Translations under genes and position numbers: made by a program
In this document: in pieces, positions 6,508-8,095 of the stretch
Numbering within the stretch: position 1 is the stretch's first letter
How the letters are laid out: each line of letters opens with the position of its first letter
Notes under the pieces: model-generated
The model's input: the letters and a program-made list of their open reading frames with translations, nothing else
Database searches by the model: none
Told to the model about the DNA's origin: nothing
Assembly (NCBI GenBank): GCA_013153375.1
Contig: JAADEN010000071.1
Location: 1 to 8,095 of the forward strand
Length of the DNA stretch: 8,095 bases
From: Chloroflexota bacterium
GTDB taxonomy: Bacteria; Chloroflexota; Anaerolineae; Anaerolineales; DRMV01
Reading direction: 5' to 3'

Positions 6508-8095
6508 ATGCCCGCAACCCCCTCCCGCGTCGTTCCCGTAGATATCGTCCAGGAGATGCAGCAGGCCTACCTGGACTACGCGATGAGCGTCATCGTGGCC
6601 CGGGCCCTGCCCGACGCCCGCGACGGTCTCAAGCCCGTGCAGCGCCGTCTGCTCTACGCCATGTATCAGATGGGCCTGACGCCCGACAAGCCCCACCGCA
6701 AGAGCGCGCGCATCGTGGGCGAGGTGCTGGGCAAGTACCACCCCCACGGCGACCAGGCGGTGTACGAGGCCCTGGCCCGTATGGCCCAGCCCTTCTCCAT
6801 GCGCTATCCCCTGGTGGACGGGCAGGGCAACTTCGGCTCGGTGGACGGGGACCCGCCCGCGGCCATGCGCTACACCGAGGCCCGGCTGGCGCCCATCGCG
6901 CTGGAACTGCTGCGTGACCTGGGCAAGGCCACGGTGGACTGGGCCCCCAACTTCGACGGCAGCCTGGAAGAGCCCACGGTGCTGCCCGCCGCGCTGCCCA
7001 ATCTGCTGGTGAACGGCTCCACGGGCATCGCGGTGGGCATGGCGACCAACATCCCGCCCCACAATCTGGGCGAGGTGGTGGACGCGCTGGTGTACATGCT
7101 GGAGCACTGGCGCAAACTGGACGAGGTGGGGCTGGCCGACCTGATGCGTTTCATTCCGGGGCCCGATTTTCCCACCGGCGGCGAGATCGTGACCGACGCC
7201 CAGGGCGACGACGGGCTGCGGGCCGCGTACAGCACGGGGCGGGGACGCATCCGGGTGCGGGGTCGGGCGCATCTGGAAACGCCCGGCCGAGGCCGGCAGC
7301 AGTGGGTGGTCACCGAACTGCCCTACACGGTCAACAAAGCCCGCTGGATCGAGCAGGTGGCCAACCTGGTGCGCAACGGCAAACTTCAAGGCCTGACCGA
7401 CCTGCGGGACGAATCGGACCGCCGCGGCATGCGGGTGGTGCTCATGCTGGCCAAGGGCACCGACCCCCAGGCCGTGCTGGCCGACCTCTTCCGCCAGACC
7501 GCGCTGGAGACCACCTACAGCATCATCCTGCTGGCCCTGGTGGACGGCACGCCCCGGGTGCTCTCCCTCAAGCAGATGCTGCGGGTGTACCTGGAGCACC
7601 GCCTGGAAGTGGTGCGCCGCCGCAGCGAGCACGAACTCGGGCAACTCCGCCAGCGCCGCCACATCCTGGAAGGGCTGCTGCTGGCGCTGAAGCATCTGGA
7701 CGAGGTCATCGCCATCATTCGCCGCTCGCGGCGGGCCGACACCGCGCGCGACAACCTGCGCAAGCGTTTCAAACTCAGCGTGGCCCAGGCCCAGGCCATC
7801 CTCGACATGCCCCTGCGCCGCCTGGCCGCGCTGGAGCGCAAGAAGTTGGAAGAGGAGTACCGCGCGGTCAAGAAGCGCATCCGGGAACTGGAGCGCCTGC
7901 TGCGCTCGCCCGCGGCCCTGCGCCAGGCCGTGGCCGCGGAACTGCGCGACATCAAGGCCCGCTACGGCGACCCGCGGCGCACCCGCTTGGGGAGCCAGGC
8001 CACGGCCACCGGACCCGTGTGGGTGGTGGCCGACGCCGCGGGGCGCTTGACGCGCCTGCCCGCAGGGGTTAAGCCCAAGACCTGGGGCCGGGACG
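6508..8095 (+). CDS. gyrA: Type IIA DNA topoisomerase subunit A (GyrA/ParC), 3' end beyond window
   Basis: This is the breakage-reunion subunit of DNA gyrase or topoisomerase IV, of which 529 residues are visible before the window ends. It opens with QQAYLDYAMSVIVARALPDARDGLKPVQRR (from 19; the family motif spans 20-47). Next come GKYHPHGD (75-82), MAQPFSMRYPLVDGQGNFGS (92-111), catalytic Arg121-Tyr122 in AAMRYTEAR, STGIAVGMATNIPPHN (171-186) with the DNA-intercalating Ile174, the tower region from about 220, and a charged coiled-coil stretch (about 365-485). Residue numbering matches E. coli GyrA through the active site. Position 83, usually Ser in the quinolone-binding region, is Gln, and 87 is Glu. 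The linker after GDPRRT (487-492) is shorter than in E. coli GyrA before the beta-pinwheel begins. The C-terminal domain with any GyrA box is not visible, so gyrase and topo IV cannot be separated. GAGGT at 6496-6500 supports the start. No gyrB/parE is adjacent in the window. Confidence 0.92.
   Translation, partial: MPATPSRVVPVDIVQEMQQAYLDYAMSVIVARALPDARDGLKPVQRRLLYAMYQMGLTPDKPHRKSARIVGEVLGKYHPHGDQAVYEALARMAQPFSMRYPLVDGQGNFGSVDGDPPAAMRYTEARLAPIALELLRDLGKATVDWAPNFDGSLEEPTVLPAALPNLLVNGSTGIAVGMATNIPPHNLGEVVDALVYMLEHWRKLDEVGLADLMRFIPGPDFPTGGEIVTDAQGDDGLRAAYSTGRGRIRVRGRAHLETPGRGRQQWVVTELPYTVNKARWIEQVANLVRNGKLQGLTDLRDESDRRGMRVVLMLAKGTDPQAVLADLFRQTALETTYSIILLALVDGTPRVLSLKQMLRVYLEHRLEVVRRRSEHELGQLRQRRHILEGLLLALKHLDEVIAIIRRSRRADTARDNLRKRFKLSVAQAQAILDMPLRRLAALERKKLEEEYRAVKKRIRELERLLRSPAALRQAVAAELRDIKARYGDPRRTRLGSQATATGPVWVVADAAGRLTRLPAGVKPKTWGRD

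Noticed and set aside
4291..7695. Very long minus-strand open frame (1,134 codons) opposite sppA, dcyD and gyrA
   Set aside because: Same cause: it is an antisense shadow with His/Gly/Arg-rich low-complexity content, and three plus-strand genes with intact catalytic motifs occupy the region.
7302..8072. Alternative + frame of 256 codons inside the topoisomerase gene
   Set aside because: It overlaps the tower and coiled-coil coding sequence of the A subunit. The product is Pro/Gly/Arg-rich with no domain.
1..8095. Absence of CTAG
   Set aside because: CTAG was also not seen, but it is under-represented in a great many bacteria, so it adds little to the ACGT and AGCT signals.

Overview
The window is very GC-rich (about 70 % by eye). 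It carries five protein-coding genes, all on the + strand, with strong GGAGG-type ribosome-binding sites. No tRNA, rRNA, CRISPR array, transposase or phage gene was seen. The organism is probably an environmental, GC-rich Chloroflexota-like (Anaerolineae-type) bacterium. This rests on the style of the GyrA-like protein (a DPPAAMRYTEARL active-site region), the S9 peptidase and SppA types, and intergenic filler built from 'ACCACGGATGAACRCGGAT' and 'CGGCTGACGGCTA' repeats. It is inference from recall, not a database match.

Layout. Bases 1-335 hold no supportable gene but are packed with two families of short imperfect repeats. A cytoplasmic S9-family (prolyl-oligopeptidase type) serine peptidase follows at 336-2183. 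Bases 2184-2432 hold a strong intrinsic-terminator-like hairpin (2250-2300), then a near-consensus sigma-70 promoter (2338-2366) and a GC-rich leader. These drive adenine deaminase (2433-4220), which appears monocistronic. The 163-base gap at 4221-4383 contains a purine/pyrimidine-asymmetric inverted repeat, an extended -10 promoter candidate and a perfect 8-bp leader hairpin.

A tight three-gene unit then runs off the window. It contains a membrane-anchored signal peptide peptidase SppA (4384-5475), a PLP-dependent D-cysteine desulfhydrase-like enzyme (5491-6483, 15-nt gap) and the first 529 codons of a type IIA topoisomerase A subunit, GyrA/ParC (from 6508, 24-nt gap, no stop before the window ends). 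The genes look like housekeeping and salvage functions: peptide turnover, purine salvage, signal-peptide clearance, D-cysteine/sulfur metabolism and DNA topology. They do not form an obvious new system.

The most unusual signal is at the level of DNA words. The palindromes ACGT and AGCT were not found anywhere in 8,095 bases when read line by line, although roughly 20 of each would be expected from base composition. The genes keep it that way by codon choice: Asp, Asn, His and Tyr switch to NAT before GTN, while Glu, Lys and Gln switch to GAA, AAA and CAA before CTN. This suggests selection from restriction-modification or another DNA-modifying or recognising system, or a strong context-dependent mutational bias.
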